This document shows positions 35,344-48,024 of a stretch of 64,000 nt of DNA, one piece after another. Positions within the stretch are counted from its first letter, which is position 1. Each line of letters opens with the position of its first letter. Location of the stretch: positions 124,001 through 188,000 of the forward strand of contig JAKCPI010001563.1 in NCBI GenBank assembly GCA_023213315.1, written 5' to 3'. Under the pieces are notes generated by a model. It did no database searches. It worked only from the letters and a program-made list of their open reading frames with translations, and was not told the origin of the DNA. The translations under genes were made by a program, and so were the position numbers. The stretch is from Euborellia annulipes. Lineage: Eukaryota > Arthropoda > Insecta > Dermaptera > Anisolabididae.

Positions 35344-35583
35344 CAGTGGCGTAGCGAGCTTAACTCGCGCCCGGGGCACAATACCTTTTTAGCGCCCCCC
35401 TCTCCATTCAAAAATCATATAATATTATATGTAAAATATACAAAATTATTATAATCATTGGCACTAAATTTAAAATATATTTTCCAGAAATCAATTCAAT
35501 TTTTGTTTTGCGGATCATTTGGACACTTGTGAGTAGCGTCTGGGGCATGATGACCCCCCTTGCCCCTCCACGCTACGCCACTG
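35344..35583. mobile_element. hAT-type MITE with CAGTGGCGTAGCG ends
   Basis: Perfect inverted ends CAGTGGCGTAGCG / CGCTACGCCACTG, 240 bp. Flanking 8-mers GATATAAC (35336-35343) and TATATAAC (35584-35591) match at 7 of 8, which suits a hAT target duplication. Non-coding. Confidence 0.75.
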
Positions 35584-38129
35584 TATATAACTCTTATTTT
35601 TATTAACCAAAATAAATAATTGCTGTGAGTTGCATTCCATTCTAGAAAGTTTTAAGGGTACTTTACTGATGGAAAATTTTACAAAATTTAGATAAAAGAA
35701 ACTTTGGACAAATTGGCATAATACAGTAGTTAACAAAATAATTTTTTTCACCAAATTTTATGTTCAAACTCAACTTAAGCCTTTTTTCAATGTTTTATCA
35801 TTAAATAATTTTGTGTTGTTTTATTATTACTTTTTTTACTCCAACTCAAAGTTCAAATTGGAAACTCTCGAGCTCTCTTTTGGCATTTTTTTTATAACTA
35901 TCAGTGTGTTAGCAGTTCTCCACCTTGTCCACTGGGAACGCTAATATCGTTAACATTTAAATTACAAATCATGGGGTTGTAACTCACATTATCTATGTTA
36001 TAAATTCATCAAATGAATCTTGATCAAATGTTATTTACCATATTTCTTGCCATAATTTACCCTGACCAAAAGTACAACAGGGACTAAAAAGTAATTCCTA
36101 ATTAAACATTTAAAAGTAACCATCATACATTTTATTAAATTTTAAAATGGCTGCATTCCTAAAATATAAAAAAACATAACTCTGAAGTTTATTTTTATTT
36201 ATGGTTTTTTAATTACCATTTTTGGTTCAATCTTAAATTTTCATTCATCATCATCATGCTTTCATTCTTGGTACTGACAAAAAAAAGTTTCCATTTATAT
36301 ATTTTTATTCATTTATCATAATAAAGTGGCTCTCGTGGTGTGAATAAATATTAAATCAAATAGTAAAGGCTGTTCCTTTAAAATATATTTTTATTTTCAC
36401 ATACCTAGATAAATATTGTTTAAATTACTTTTATTTTGAAATAGTGATGAAGGAGGATCTGTCAGATTCATGAACCTCACTGGTCAGATTCCACTTTTCT
36501 GACATTTTACATCTTAAAATTAATTTTCTCATGTTTGTTTCCCTTTCAGATACCTTATTTAATACAAATAAATTTAATAAATGCCTGATATTTACCTCAA
36601 TTAAATAAAAAAAGTAAAAATAAATCAAAATATGAATGAAATGACAGTTCGAGGTTATGTCATATCTTATTTTCTAAGTCTTTGTAAAGTAGAGCGCTTT
36701 GCCTGCCATCTCGTGATTTTTTTTTGTCTGTTTCCTTTTCCAGGCAGCCAATCAGAGAGAAGAAAATTAGAATTCAAAATTTGTACATTTTGTATCATCT
36801 TTTTATATAGTGCAGTAAATTTTGTGAAAATCAACCTATAATTGTTTTCATATTTGACACATTATTAATTGTAAATTGTATTTAAAAAGCTCGTAAGTTC
36901 ATTTCCTAATTCCCTATTCTCTCTGCTATTAACTATTTTTCTCATAAACAAATAACAAATGGAACCGCAAAATCAAAAAAATTGTCAAATCAAAATTTGG
37001 TGATTTGACAGGATAAGTCTTTCTTCTAATAAACAGAATATCTCTCAATTATTTTAATCATAGTAAGTTTTCTTTTGATATTTATTATAAAATCTATCAT
37101 TTTTTACACATTAGATAAGAAAAATAAACACAAAGATTTCATTTGTCATTTTTCATCACCTTTATTTTTCACTTTATAAATAAAGAAAAAAAAAATTCAC
37201 TTTAAAAATTTGCGAAAAATCCTTTATTTATTATTTCAATTATATAAAAATTTTTCGATTATCAAGTTGATTGAAAATATGAAGTTATTTTTATCAGATT
37301 TAATGAAAAAGACGTTATATTATAAGTATAAATTCAAATAAAATAATCACATTTGTTTATTTTTTTTTTTAATAGTAAATTCCCTTTCTAGCAAAATAAA
37401 ATTTAAAATTGAATTGAATAGTTTTAATTCTTAACACTCATAAATCCTTTTTAATTTCTAATTAAATATTTAATAATGCAATTGGATTGAATTTGACACT
37501 TTCAGATTTGGCCTGAACGATGGATTTTTGTATTCCCCTCTTCTTGTTCTCCTTGTTCTGCTGTGATTCTCCTCATCTTTCAATTCGACGATTCCATTTC
37601 GTTTATAAAGCTTAATTCCACTTTAAAAAGGTATCCCAATTTATTATTATTGTTATATTATATGTTAAAATAATCAAATTAAATAAAAAAATGTTTTTGG
37701 CCTAAACACCAAGTGATTAGAAAATTTGATTCATATCACATACACCTAGTTGTATTTTATTTGTTTTGAAGTATATCTCGTAAATTTCGGTGTGAGACCC
37801 AAGAGAATGTGGATGAATGACATAGCTAAAGAGAGTAGGCAAAAAATCTGACTGCCAAGAATGACACAAAAGTTTGCTTGCTACAACACTGAAGCTAACT
37901 GAAGTAATCCTTCAATTGAAATTTTAACGTGAAAATCAAAATATCTTATGGAGTAACTATCAACTTTATTGGAAAGATAGAGTAAAATCTATTTATTTGT
38001 TTGTGTCTGTTCATAAATAAAGAACAAATATTAAAAATTGAAAAATTATTTTAAAAAATTAACTTAAATATATAACTTAATATATTATTGGTAGCAGATA
38101 TTAAGAGAAAGTACAGTTAAGGACAATAT

Positions 38130-38310
38130 TAAGTCCCACCCATGCGTTTTCTTCTTGTTATTATTTCATTGTTTTAAAAAAAATATATATTTTTTAATGG
38201 AAACTTTCATGGTTCAAACCTAGAAAATTTGCAATAAATATTTTCATTTTCTTTTATAAAAACAATGAAATAATCACAAGTAGAAAACGCCTGGGATTAT
38301 TTACATTGGA
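38130..38310. mobile_element. MITE with GCGTTTTC...GAAAACGC ends, copy 1
   Basis: GCGTTTTCTTCTTGTTATTATTTCATTG-like sequence (about 38141) and its complement (to about 38291) form the arms; flanks CCCACCCAT and CTGGGA hint at longer ends. Confidence 0.5.
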
Positions 38311-38764
38311 TATATTTTAAATAATTAAAGAGGCAGTGCAATTATGTTGTTCATTCTTAAAAATGCATTCTGATCTAAATTCATAATTTCTCAATATAAT
38401 TTTTTATTAGACTGGATTCAATTTGACACAATTTAAGAATTACTGATCAGATCAAGCTAGAGTGTAGGGATCATATTTAAAACGACTTTCGATAAATCAA
38501 AATCGTTTATTCTTGGATTAAAAAAGAAATATCAACTTGGTTTGGCTCTATTCCCTTATAAAATGAAAATTTTTCGCTTACAACAGATTCCGAAATAAAT
38601 TACCAAAAATTGAAAATATTTTACTTTCGATAGATTGGAGCAAATCAAAAGTATTTTTTTGTAATCTAAGAAGAACGTTTTAAATATATTCCCCCAAGAG
38701 ATGCTGATCTGGTCTGTAAATTGTGTTCAATTTATTCCTCTGAAATGAAATATGAGTGACAAAT

Positions 38765-38935
38765 TTAAAGAACACCCAGCATTCGCATGTGATTATTTTA
38801 ATATTTTTATCAAAGAAAATGAAAATCATTATTGGAAATTTTCTAGATTTGAACTACAAAAGTTCCATTAAAAAATTTTCATATTTAAGAAAAAAAAAAC
38901 TGAAATAATCTCTTGTAGAAAACGCAGCGTGTCTC
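38765..38935. mobile_element. MITE with GAAAACGC end, copy 2
   Basis: The right end TGAAATAATCTCTTGTAGAAAACGC matches the right arm of the copy at 38130-38310; the left end (CGCATGTGATTATTTTAA) is more decayed. Confidence 0.4.
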
Positions 38936-39066
38936 TTGCTGTTTTTATTTTATCATTTCACTTTTTTTTGTGTTATGTTCAAATATTTAAATATAAAAGT
39001 AAAAATTTCTTCAATTGTAATTATATTATTATTTCAATATTAAAAGGTGCAAGCATTATATTTTTA

Positions 39067-42000
39067 ATGAGTGGCAACACAAGAAAAGGACGTAAGTCAC
39101 CTGGAGCAATGCGCAAAAGCAAAGAGAAAGCATCGAGTTCGGATACGTCCGGTCAATTCCTGACTCGTCCAGAGACTCTTTCCAATCAAGGTTCTCAGGA
39201 AGATGGAATAGCTCTAAGCGGAACAGATGAGGAAATTGTAAGATTTTATGTCTTTAGCAAGTGAATCTAAAAATTATACTCGTATTACAAAAAAATTTAA
39301 TTTCATAAAGGAATTATTTCTGCCTTCATCATCTCATGTATCGAATGGCTCATCTGAGCACGTGATGACATCAACTTTTGACGACGTTGATGCAAATCAT
39401 TCAACTCCTTCAGAAGAAATTTTAAGAACTCGGGCAGCAATTGAACATATGCAAACAAAAATTGGAAAAACAAAAGAATTAATTAAAGGGGAACAAACAA
39501 CTAGAGATGGTTAGTTTATTAATTTAATTAATTAATATTTATTGAACTCATTTCAATTTCTTTTTTTATTTAGATAACGTCAATGAATATTTAAAATTAG
39601 CTGCTAACGCCGATAAACAACAATTACAAAGAATCAAAGCTGTTTTCGAAAAGAAAAATCAAAAGTCTGCTATTTCAATATCACAGCTACAAAAGAAGTT
39701 AGATAGCTACAATAAAAAACTTCGAGATCTTGAAACACACGGACTTCCGAGTAGTCATCGACAGCCAAGGGAAATGCTTCGAGATATGGGGCAAGGACTT
39801 AAGTACGAATTTATATCTTAACTGTCATTTATACATTTTAAACATAAATAAATCACTCTTAATTTAGAAAAAATCAAAATTCTTTATTAAACTTAAAACC
39901 TCGTACAGATTTGAACATTAAGCCAACATAATTTTGCCAAAGTGAACGTGTTCGTCTGTTCCCATATTTGTTTGTAAAACACTTTTTGAAGCTGTGTTTG
40001 CGTTCACACACTGAACGAGTAATGATAGTGGAGGAGATAGAATTAGCTCAGTGTAAACCTTGATGGCTCGAAACGAACCCGAAGTTGGATGATTTTCAAA
40101 TCTGTTCTCGAACTCTTTCGGGTGTTCGTTGTTCTGTTCGCCTTTCGGTTCATTGAACGAATTGATAAATTAATAAGAATATTTTAATTTAAAAATTAAA
40201 ATATGAAATGATATTGTCAGTTTGATTAAATCCTCCTTAAATAATTTACCAAATAATGTTGCAGAAAAAATTAAATTTGATACAATTAATATTAAAAAAA
40301 AATGCAACACCCCCCCCCCCCCCCCAGACAAAATATAACTAAATCTGAGATGCACGCTCTTAAAGAAATTAGAAACAATAACTCGATTAAGATCATCCCT
40401 ACAGATAATGATAACGCCACTGTAATAATGAACACAGTGGATTACAAACAAAAAATGGAGAATATTTTAGAGTCTTCCACTTATGAAATATTGAAGAAAG
40501 ATCCAACGGATAAATTCAGCTAAGAATAAATTTTTTGTTTAACTATGGTTATTTGTATAAAATATAAAGATATTAACATTAATACTTTAGCTTGTTGATC
40601 TCTAGATACTCTTTGTTATTTAAACCTTCATTGTACTATCGATTTCGAACGAAATTGGATGGTCGCTAGATTTTTTTTCCAATTAGAATAGGAACATGAA
40701 AACCTAAATCATCAAATTTCAAATATTTTATTTACTATTAACCTCTCTTAATTAACCATCAAGCCTTTATCCAATTTCTTTTTGGACTGATAGACGGAAA
40801 TTAGAGGGCAAATCATTAAATTTAATTAAGTTTAGAGATTGCGGTGTAGGTTTTAGGTGAAACATTTTAAACTGAGGTTGTGTTTATACCTCACATTAAA
40901 TTTAATATAAATAAGGACAGATACACCGAAAATGTACTTTATTTATCAATGATAACACTCGTGAGAGATTATTTTGATCTCATAAAAAAGCATTTTAATA
41001 ATAGATTATCTATTAGTAAATATTCACTAAAGAAAAGATTTGTTTTTAATTTTTTTATTATATTTTTTCCTCATCTAAAGAATACCATATTCATTAACGT
41101 AAATAAAATTTATCGCTTAGGCTCGGAAAATAATCATTGATCCTTAGATAATGAAGCAATAACATGTATTTTTATTACCACTATTATAAGTATTCAATTC
41201 AAAAAATAAATCTCTGCTCTAAAATTGTATTCTTATTTTACAGAAATGTTGGGGGAAATATACGGGATGGCATCACAGGTTTATCTGGGTAAGCTGTTAT
41301 CTATTTTTTTACGATAAAAAATAGAGTTACCACTAATTAACTATTGAAGTTTTTTTAATCAACTTTTATTAAAGTTAATTATTTTATTTCAAGAATTTTA
41401 TTGAAATAATCTTAAAAAAGACGTTTCGGTAACCATAACGGTTGTCATCTTCAGTGCCAATAAAAGTTTGTTTTTTTTGCCGAGCCCTCCAGGCTGATGC
41501 TTCCTATACTATACAATATTATCATATATGACAGGGACACCTTAAAAAACTTTCATTGGCAGTGAAGATGGCAACCGTTATGGTTACCGAAACGTCTGCT
41601 TAAAATAAAAGTGTAAAGGTGTTAGACAACGCTGGTTTTATTCCTCCCGACTCCAATCTCACATACCCAGCATATAATTTAATTTATATATATTTTATTT
41701 CAATTTCTCCCAGACCAACGGTTTTGACCGCTAATGCTGCCAGTCTTCCTCTGATTTTGACGGGTTGATACATTGGTGGGTATTGTTACACAAAAAAGGT
41801 GTCTACGAAGTCTAGACTGCACGCCCAAATGAGACATTCCCCTTATTGAGGAAGACTGGCAGCATTAGCGGTCGAAACCGTTGGTCTGGGAGAAAGTGAA
41901 ATAAAATATATATTTTTATATTTTGTTTTTTAATGGACTGAAAAGGCCTGATTTCATCTTTCCTTATACATCTACATTCCTGAGGGAGTGCATCTCTTAT

Positions 42001-45000
42001 AAATATTATAAAAAAATACTCCCACTTTCAAAATAAACAGTTCATATATTCATTTTCGATTTTCAACTTTTTTAGACATTATAAAAAAAACTAAATACTT
42101 TTTTTAAGTTATTAATTAATCTTTATATCTTCTCAATCTATTTTTTATGGCAGAGAATTAAAATATTAACCCACATATAATTATCAATTAGTCAACAATA
42201 TTATCAATTAATTAACATTTATTATATCTCCTTTTAGGACGGTCATGTCTAAACCAAGAGAATTCGCTCACTTAATAAAAAATAAATTTGGAAGCGCCGA
42301 TAATATTAATACTCTTTCAAGTAAGTTTTTATATAATTATGTAAGCCCTTGAAGACAGTGTATTAAAACATATAATTAATATTTATTTATTCAAATATCC
42401 AAATGCCCGGCGGTGCCTATTTTTTTTTTTTTTTTTTTTTTTTTGAATTTTTGTAGTTAATAAATTTCAATTATATTAGACAAAAAAAAGAATAGATCAT
42501 CCAAAAACTTTGGAGGCAGTTTGATTGATTGTACAGACAAATAAAAACATGAGAATGTAGGAATTGACTCTGGTTACAGACCATAAGATTTTTATATAAG
42601 TAATATTTTTTTTGTTTTTCATAGGAAATGGAGAAAGTAGTTCGATAGATGAAGAGAAGACACATCATGGAAGTGCGACTTTGCCCGGGAATTGTAGTCT
42701 AGGCTCAACGCATGCCTCCGTTAGTGCAGGAGTGATAAAATTCCCGTCTGAAGAAGGATCTGAATGCAGTTCTGTAACGAGCGAAAGCATCCCTCCAATC
42801 GGCAATACTCCCCATGATACGTCGCCTCGTCATCAAATTCCTGCCATACATCCTGGCTCTCCATACAACATTGAGCAAATTTATTTAGAATTGCAAGATA
42901 GACGCGAAGAATTTGAACGAATTCGAGAAGAAGTCGAAGGAATGAAAGTAAGTTTAACAATTTTATATTCCTTAATCGAAAATACAAATTCTAAATTTGA
43001 TTTCTTTTCAATTCACAAATTATATAAAATAAATTTATTAGGTAAATATATAGTTTCCAAATTGTCGAGTATCAAATTTCTAATAATGCTCAAAAGTTGT
43101 GTTTTGTATGCTAAAATTCTAATTTTATAGATTTCTTACTTAATAAATAAGAAATAACATATATAATATTTAAGATATTATATACATCGCGTATGAAAGC
43201 CTCGAAGGAATTTTATATAATTCAATATTTATTAATTCAAATTCCCGACAAAAGTGCCGCCGGGAGTCGAACCACGGATCCACAGATTTGTACTCGGTGT
43301 GCCCTATCCATTGGACCACAGCACGGCACTCGGGTATTTGAATTCACTCAGGAAGCAGTTTTAGTTATTAGAAGAAATGGACCCAAATTCGGCGCCACAA
43401 ATTTCTCCGTCGACCAGGCGCAATCTAGTTAGAATAATTGAGAAGACCTCAAATTTAACTAGTTAATTTCTGAGTGAATTCAAATACCCGAATGCCGTGC
43501 TGTGGTCCAGTCGTTAGGGCACACCGAGTACAAATTGCTGGATCCGTGGTTCAACTCCATAATAGTAGATTCTGATTACATTGACTTCTTTTGACAGCAG
43601 GCTCTTCAGCAAGAGGTTTCTTTTATTAGTCATGCCTTACAAGAAGAACGATTTCGTTGCGAAAGACTTGAAGAGCAAGTTAATGATCTAACGGAATTAC
43701 ATCAAAATGAAGTGGAAAATTTAAAACAGACAATTACAGATATGGAAGAAAAAGTGCAATATCAAAGTGAAGAAAAATTGCGTGATATTCATGAATTAGT
43801 TGAACATTGTCATACAAAGGTATATAATTAATATATTGTTTGATTTTATTTCACTTCCATATTCCTTATTTGGACTCGCTACTTTTATTCATAAATTAAT
43901 TCAAAATTTACGAGGAATATGGAAGTAAACATTTAATAATACACAAACAATATTTATTTTAAAAATATTTTTTTTAAATTAGATCTCAAAAATGGAACAT
44001 CAGCAACAACAACATCAACAATATGTAACTTTAGAAGGGATTGATAATTCTAATGCTAGAGCATTAGTTGTTAAGTTGATTAATGTTGTTCTGACAGTAT
44101 TGCAAGTTATTCTCCTCCTTGTTGCGACAGCTGCTGGTATTGTAATGCCTTTTCTCAGAACTAGGTAAACTATCAAAGTTCGATAAGTTTTGCACACGAG
44201 TGCGAAGTGCGGGAACGAAAAGAGATAGCGGAATGAAACAAAAATGTGAACAAAAGTACAATTCTTAGACTACAAAATGCAATATTTATTTCATATTACC
44301 TCATTGTCGATTGTGTAATGGCTAGAGCCCGGATGTTGATGCAAATTCATGTTTGTATAGAAACCGAATACGTTCCTGAAACTTTGCAGTTATACATTTC
44401 ATTCGATTCGAAATTTGTTCTGAGCATATGTGCATATTTTGTCTTTTTTCATGCACAATGCATGTTTTGCCAATTTTTAACCAAAACAACCTTATTTTTC
44501 ATGCACATTTTAACATTTTTTTAAAGAAGAAAGCATGTTTTGAATATTTTTGTTTAGTTGCTTTTAAAGTCTAATTTATGTGACAAAAATTAATTTAGAG
44601 AAATTGATTGATGTTTATTGTTATAAAAAAAATAAAAATATATTATAAAATGCGACTCAATTTGTGATAGAGCATATTTTAACTGTTTTTTCCCTTCATT
44701 GTTCATATTTGTTCATTTTATAGTGCATTAATGCATGCATATTTTAAGGTTTGATTGTGCATGAACATCCGGTCTCTAGTAATGATTCAGGGGCGTATAT
44801 AGAGGGACCCGGGCCCTCTCAAAGACAAGAGTTTTACTTAAAAAATGTTTATATATAAATATATTCTTTTGTTTTTGAGACGCATTTTCTCAAAAGAAAA
44901 TATACAGTATTATAGAAATTGGCCATTTATAAAATTTATATATATTGGAAAAATTTTGGGGAGCGTAGCCCCTTTCCCCATATACGCCGCTGTAATGATT

Positions 45001-45533
45001 ACTTTTGAGGTTCATGTGAAGAAAGAATTGAAAGTCAAAACACCACAACGCCCATAATCTTGCAATATGATAATGCACGATCTCAACCACCCAATAGGCT
45101 CTTGAAAAAATCAAAAAATCGAGCCGTTTCTTCACTATCATTATCTTCTCCGTGAAAATTCAACTTCTTCCTTCATCTCAAGAACTGACGATGAGGTGTA
45201 GCCTCTTAGATCCGAGAAAGACTCTTTTACCCCGTTATATTAGTATACACAAATAAAATAAATATTGCAATTTATAGCTAAAGAATTGTACTTTAATTGA
45301 GTTATTATCTCATTCTAATCGTTTCCAAGATACGCACTAGTGTACAAAACTATTCAGCAGCCCCTATTATTTATATTTTTATAATATATTAAAATATTTT
45401 TTTTAGATTACGTATTTTAACAACTACTCTACTTGTGGCTGGATTTATTTTTATTTTAAAGCAATGGCCTGAACTTAGAGATGTTGGAAATCATTTACTA
45501 CGTCATCTCAAGGAAGCCTTATCTGTCAAATAA
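39067..45533 (+). CDS. TMCC: Transmembrane and coiled-coil domain protein (TMCC / Dementin family)
   Basis: Nine exons join in frame: 39067-39237, 39311-39509, 39574-39802, 41244-41288, 42238-42320, 42625-42947, 43598-43819, 43983-44164 and 45407-45533, giving about 526 residues. Marks of the family: [19 protein letters not shown], then [20 protein letters not shown] and [13 protein letters not shown] coiled coil, [20 protein letters not shown], a second coiled coil ([20 protein letters not shown]) and two C-terminal membrane helices ([20 protein letters not shown] and [15 protein letters not shown]). TMCC proteins are ER membrane proteins implicated in ER organisation; the fly member is Dementin. 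Start: the ATG opening [10 protein letters not shown]; the in-frame extension upstream looks like intron or UTR. Exon 7 has a tandem CAGCAG acceptor. Intron 3 holds a Penelope-like fragment and intron 6 a tRNA-ended foldback. Confidence 0.93.
40302..40523 (+). pseudogene. Penelope-like element fragment in TMCC intron 3
   Basis: The frame reads [20 protein letters not shown], then [20 protein letters not shown] and [11 protein letters not shown]. This follows the pattern just upstream of the reverse-transcriptase core in Penelope-like elements (ALKELK...I.IKPADKG..VVVMD..DY..KM...L.D..TY..L..DPT). PADKG is changed to PTDND, and the frame ends after the fragment, so it is a dead relic. A poly-C run lies at its left edge. 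Confidence 0.6.
41415..41605. mobile_element. Foldback with CGAAACGTC hairpin motif, TMCC intron 4
   Basis: GACGTTTCGGTAACCATAAC (41421) and its complement (to about 41597) form the arms; each arm carries the full CTGAAGA/GTGAAGATG-stem-CGAAACGTC motif. The centre has a CCGAGCCCTCCAGGCTGATG stretch. Confidence 0.65.
41704..41902. mobile_element. Second foldback in TMCC intron 4
   Basis: Arms of about 48 bp (CCAACGGTTTTGACCGCTAA type, 41715) are nearly perfect inverted copies ending near 41902. Non-coding. Confidence 0.65.
43254..43558. mobile_element. Foldback with a tRNA-like sequence at each end, TMCC intron 6
   Basis: The left end, read on the minus strand (43329 to 43254), has an A box (TGGTCCAATGG), a four-pair D stem and a B box (GGTTCGACTCC), with arginine-tRNA resemblance. 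The right end (about 43492-43558) repeats it on the plus strand with changes. Between them are inverted TGAGTGAATTCAAATACCCG sequences and a unique centre (43351-43470). Both tRNA-like 3' ends point outward. The right end stops about 39 bp before TMCC exon 7. Confidence 0.75.
44787..44997. mobile_element. Interspersed repeat C, copy 3, TMCC intron 8
   Basis: Ends GGGGCGTATATAGAG and CCCATATACGCCGCTG are inverted. The core matches the copies at 20387 and 34795. The rest of the intron shows nothing I can name. Confidence 0.6.
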
Positions 45534-48024
45534 TGGTTAATTTCATCCTAAAAAAGTTTTTACAAAAAAATATAAATAAATAAAAAAGCTTGTACTTTTA
45601 TAAAGAACATGTGAATTTGCTGATCTTTTGTGATGAAGAGACTTCTATAGAGAATTTACTTTATATCCTAAAAAATCATTCATCAAAAGATTTGTACTCT
45701 ATTATTATTTTTTTTTTTTTTTTTTTTTTAGAATTAGACTTTCTCATGGTCCGGTAGCAAATTTACAAACTACCTTGTTTGGGATCCTCATTTACTATTG
45801 ACGTAAATGTAATTTTTGCAAATGAACTTTCTTTTACTTTTGTTGAATTACTTAAATATTATATCATTGTTATTATTTTATTTAATTTCCTTTCCTCACC
45901 CTTCATATTCATCTTATTTATATATATTTTCATTAAGTTTAGTTTCTCTAGAAACAATGAATGCTAGGGACTTCATCAAAGAGACTCATGGGGCGGCCCC
46001 TTTACCCCCTCCCCTTTCTGACCTGGGTATTAACGCATCAGAAAGCTTCTGGACAACACTTTTTCAAATTTTTGTTAAAAGCAAATTCAAAATATGAATC
46101 AATATCAAAATTCAATTAATACAATTTTGATTTTATGTTAAAGAAAAGAAAGATTTTAGAACCAATAAGCCCGCGGTTCAGAGAGAAGACAGCTTCTCCC
46201 AGGTTCGCTTCCCGTCCCAAGCGAGAAAAATTTATTTTATTTCAATTGGCTGCCAATCATTTGAAATAAATAGGGATGAGTATGGACCCCATCTAAATGG
46301 CCTTAGATGCCGAAAGAGACCTTAAACAAATTTAAAAAAAAGATTGGAAAAGTGAAAATTCAATAACATAATTTGTTCAGGATCTTTCTGCTGAGTGAAT
46401 ACCTCTAGAAAAGTTTTTCTGGCTGCTTAGAGGATTTAATATTTGATACTAGTGGAGTTAGTTTAAATATTCACTTTTCATTAAAAAATTTACCCAAAGA
46501 AATGAAAATAATAAATTTAAAAATTATAAGAAAGGTTATTCAATTATATATACATTAGACATCTATTGTTATTAAATCATTTTGAATAATAGAGATTTGT
46601 TTTGAAAAAGGTGCTGGTTTTCAAGACAAAGCCCCAAATATATATGTCAATATATCGCTTAAGATAAATGAATGTTTTGACTGGGCATGTTGGATGCACA
46701 TCTTGGATTCGAACCAGGAACATCCCGCCTTCGCCGGGCACATCAACGAGATGTGCCGCGAGTGCGTCGTCCCTGGTTCGAGTCCGTTATTTAAAATTAT
46801 TAAATGTATATGATAATTGTAAACACTCACTTTTCTTTTTTAATTATTTTCAATATATTATAATTATTATTATTTTTTTAAATTTGTTTGATTAATCATT
46901 AAACCATGTTTTTAACCAAACCAAATTTAAATTTTCAGATATATATGTATATATATATATATATTTTATTATCAATATTATTATTAGATTGTCATTTTTC
47001 AATTCAATGTGAAATTAGATTTGCTCTGAACAGTAAATGGGATCATATTTCGACAGAAAATTTTTTAATTTAACAAAATTTTTATAATCTGTTATTTTTT
47101 TTTACTAAAATATTAGACAAATTGCTAATTTGAATAAAAAATCAAATTAAACCATTATTTGGAAATATAAATATCTATTTTTGGGAATTGGTTTAACTAT
47201 AAAATATTTTATTCCTCAGCTTTAGATCCAGAGTAGGGGTCGGCAAACTTTAGCTAAAGAGCTAAATTTATCCTTTAAGACGTTAAAGAGCCACAATTTC
47301 TGCTTTAAATTTTAAACTGCATATTCGAAAAATATAATAATATTGGCCTGGAGTATTTTAGTTTTACTTTACTCCAAAATCGGGACGTGGGGTCACCTTA
47401 TTGTATCGTCTTATCCATTTTCTTGTAGCGATATCGTGTACATGGCCAAAGATCCTATTCAGAACTTTCCGTTCAAAAACAGGAGCCTAATGGATTTGTT
47501 CGCCCTTTATTCTCCATAGAGCACGAAGAGTTAGTTGTATTCAGGGACCCAGAGGACAGAGGGGATGTGGAAGTGAAAAACTATTCTAAAGAATTTTTAC
47601 AAAATTTTTGATTAATGAATGAACCTCAATGTGATTAAAATAAGAAAAGACAGATCTTAATTTTGTCTGAAATAATTTTCAGAAAATTTGGAGAGAGATT
47701 GTAAAATATTGTAGAATTATAGTGTTTCAAAATTTGATCAATTCATATTTAAATTAATAATTTAGAAAATAAAGAACCAACCAATCATAATAATCTATTG
47801 TTGAAAAAGTGGGAATATACAACCAAACTTATTCATATAAGGTGAGTGGCAATTTTTAAATAAATCGCCATGGCCCGGCGACGGCCAGAGCCAAGTGCCA
47901 AGTGCGCTCTACGCTCTACGCTCTATGCTCTGCGCTCTTCCATAAATAGAAGCTGCATTTTGATCTGTCAAAACCCGGCAGCTAACATAAATATCAAAAG
48001 ACGATTATTTGTATTATACCAGTA
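45534..48024. other. Intergenic between TMCC and PRUNE1
   Basis: Contains AATAAA-type signals just after the TMCC stop, a tRNA-like stretch at about 46150-46205 (B box GGTTCGCTTCC), the tRNA-ended foldback at 46646-46790, and a hAT-like end at about 47235 (GGGGTCGGCAAACTTT). Near 47910-47945 a short tandem repeat of CGCTCTA lies about 80 bp upstream of the PRUNE1 start, probably inside its promoter. Confidence 0.45.
46646..46790. mobile_element. Compact foldback with two divergent tRNA-like halves
   Basis: Antisense B box at 46705-46715 (GGATTCGAACC) and sense B box at 46774-46784 (GGTTCGAGTCC). The two halves share a central hairpin (GGCACATC...GATGTGCC, 46737-46757). The left flank 46646-46666 matches 2871-2891 at 20 of 21 positions. 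Confidence 0.6.

Larger units (their letters stand above)
35592..39066. other. Intergenic, upstream of TMCC; possible promoter and 5' exon
   Basis: A CCAAT box (GCCAATCAG near 36748) sits in a less AT-rich patch. A block at about 37506-37630 has exon form, with a donor-like AAAAAGGTATCC, and could be an untranslated exon of TMCC. Two related inverted repeats at 38130-38310 and 38765-38935 are listed separately. No coding exon recognised. Confidence 0.35.

Noticed and set aside
38929..39066. N-terminal extension of TMCC beginning MSLAVFILSF
   Set aside because: It starts inside a MITE end and resembles nothing in the family; the conserved protein starts well after ATG 39067.
40880..41140. Open frame beginning [10 protein letters not shown] in TMCC intron 3
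   Set aside because: AT-rich, lysine and phenylalanine composition typical of chance frames; no family resemblance, and no link to the nearby Penelope-like fragment could be seen.
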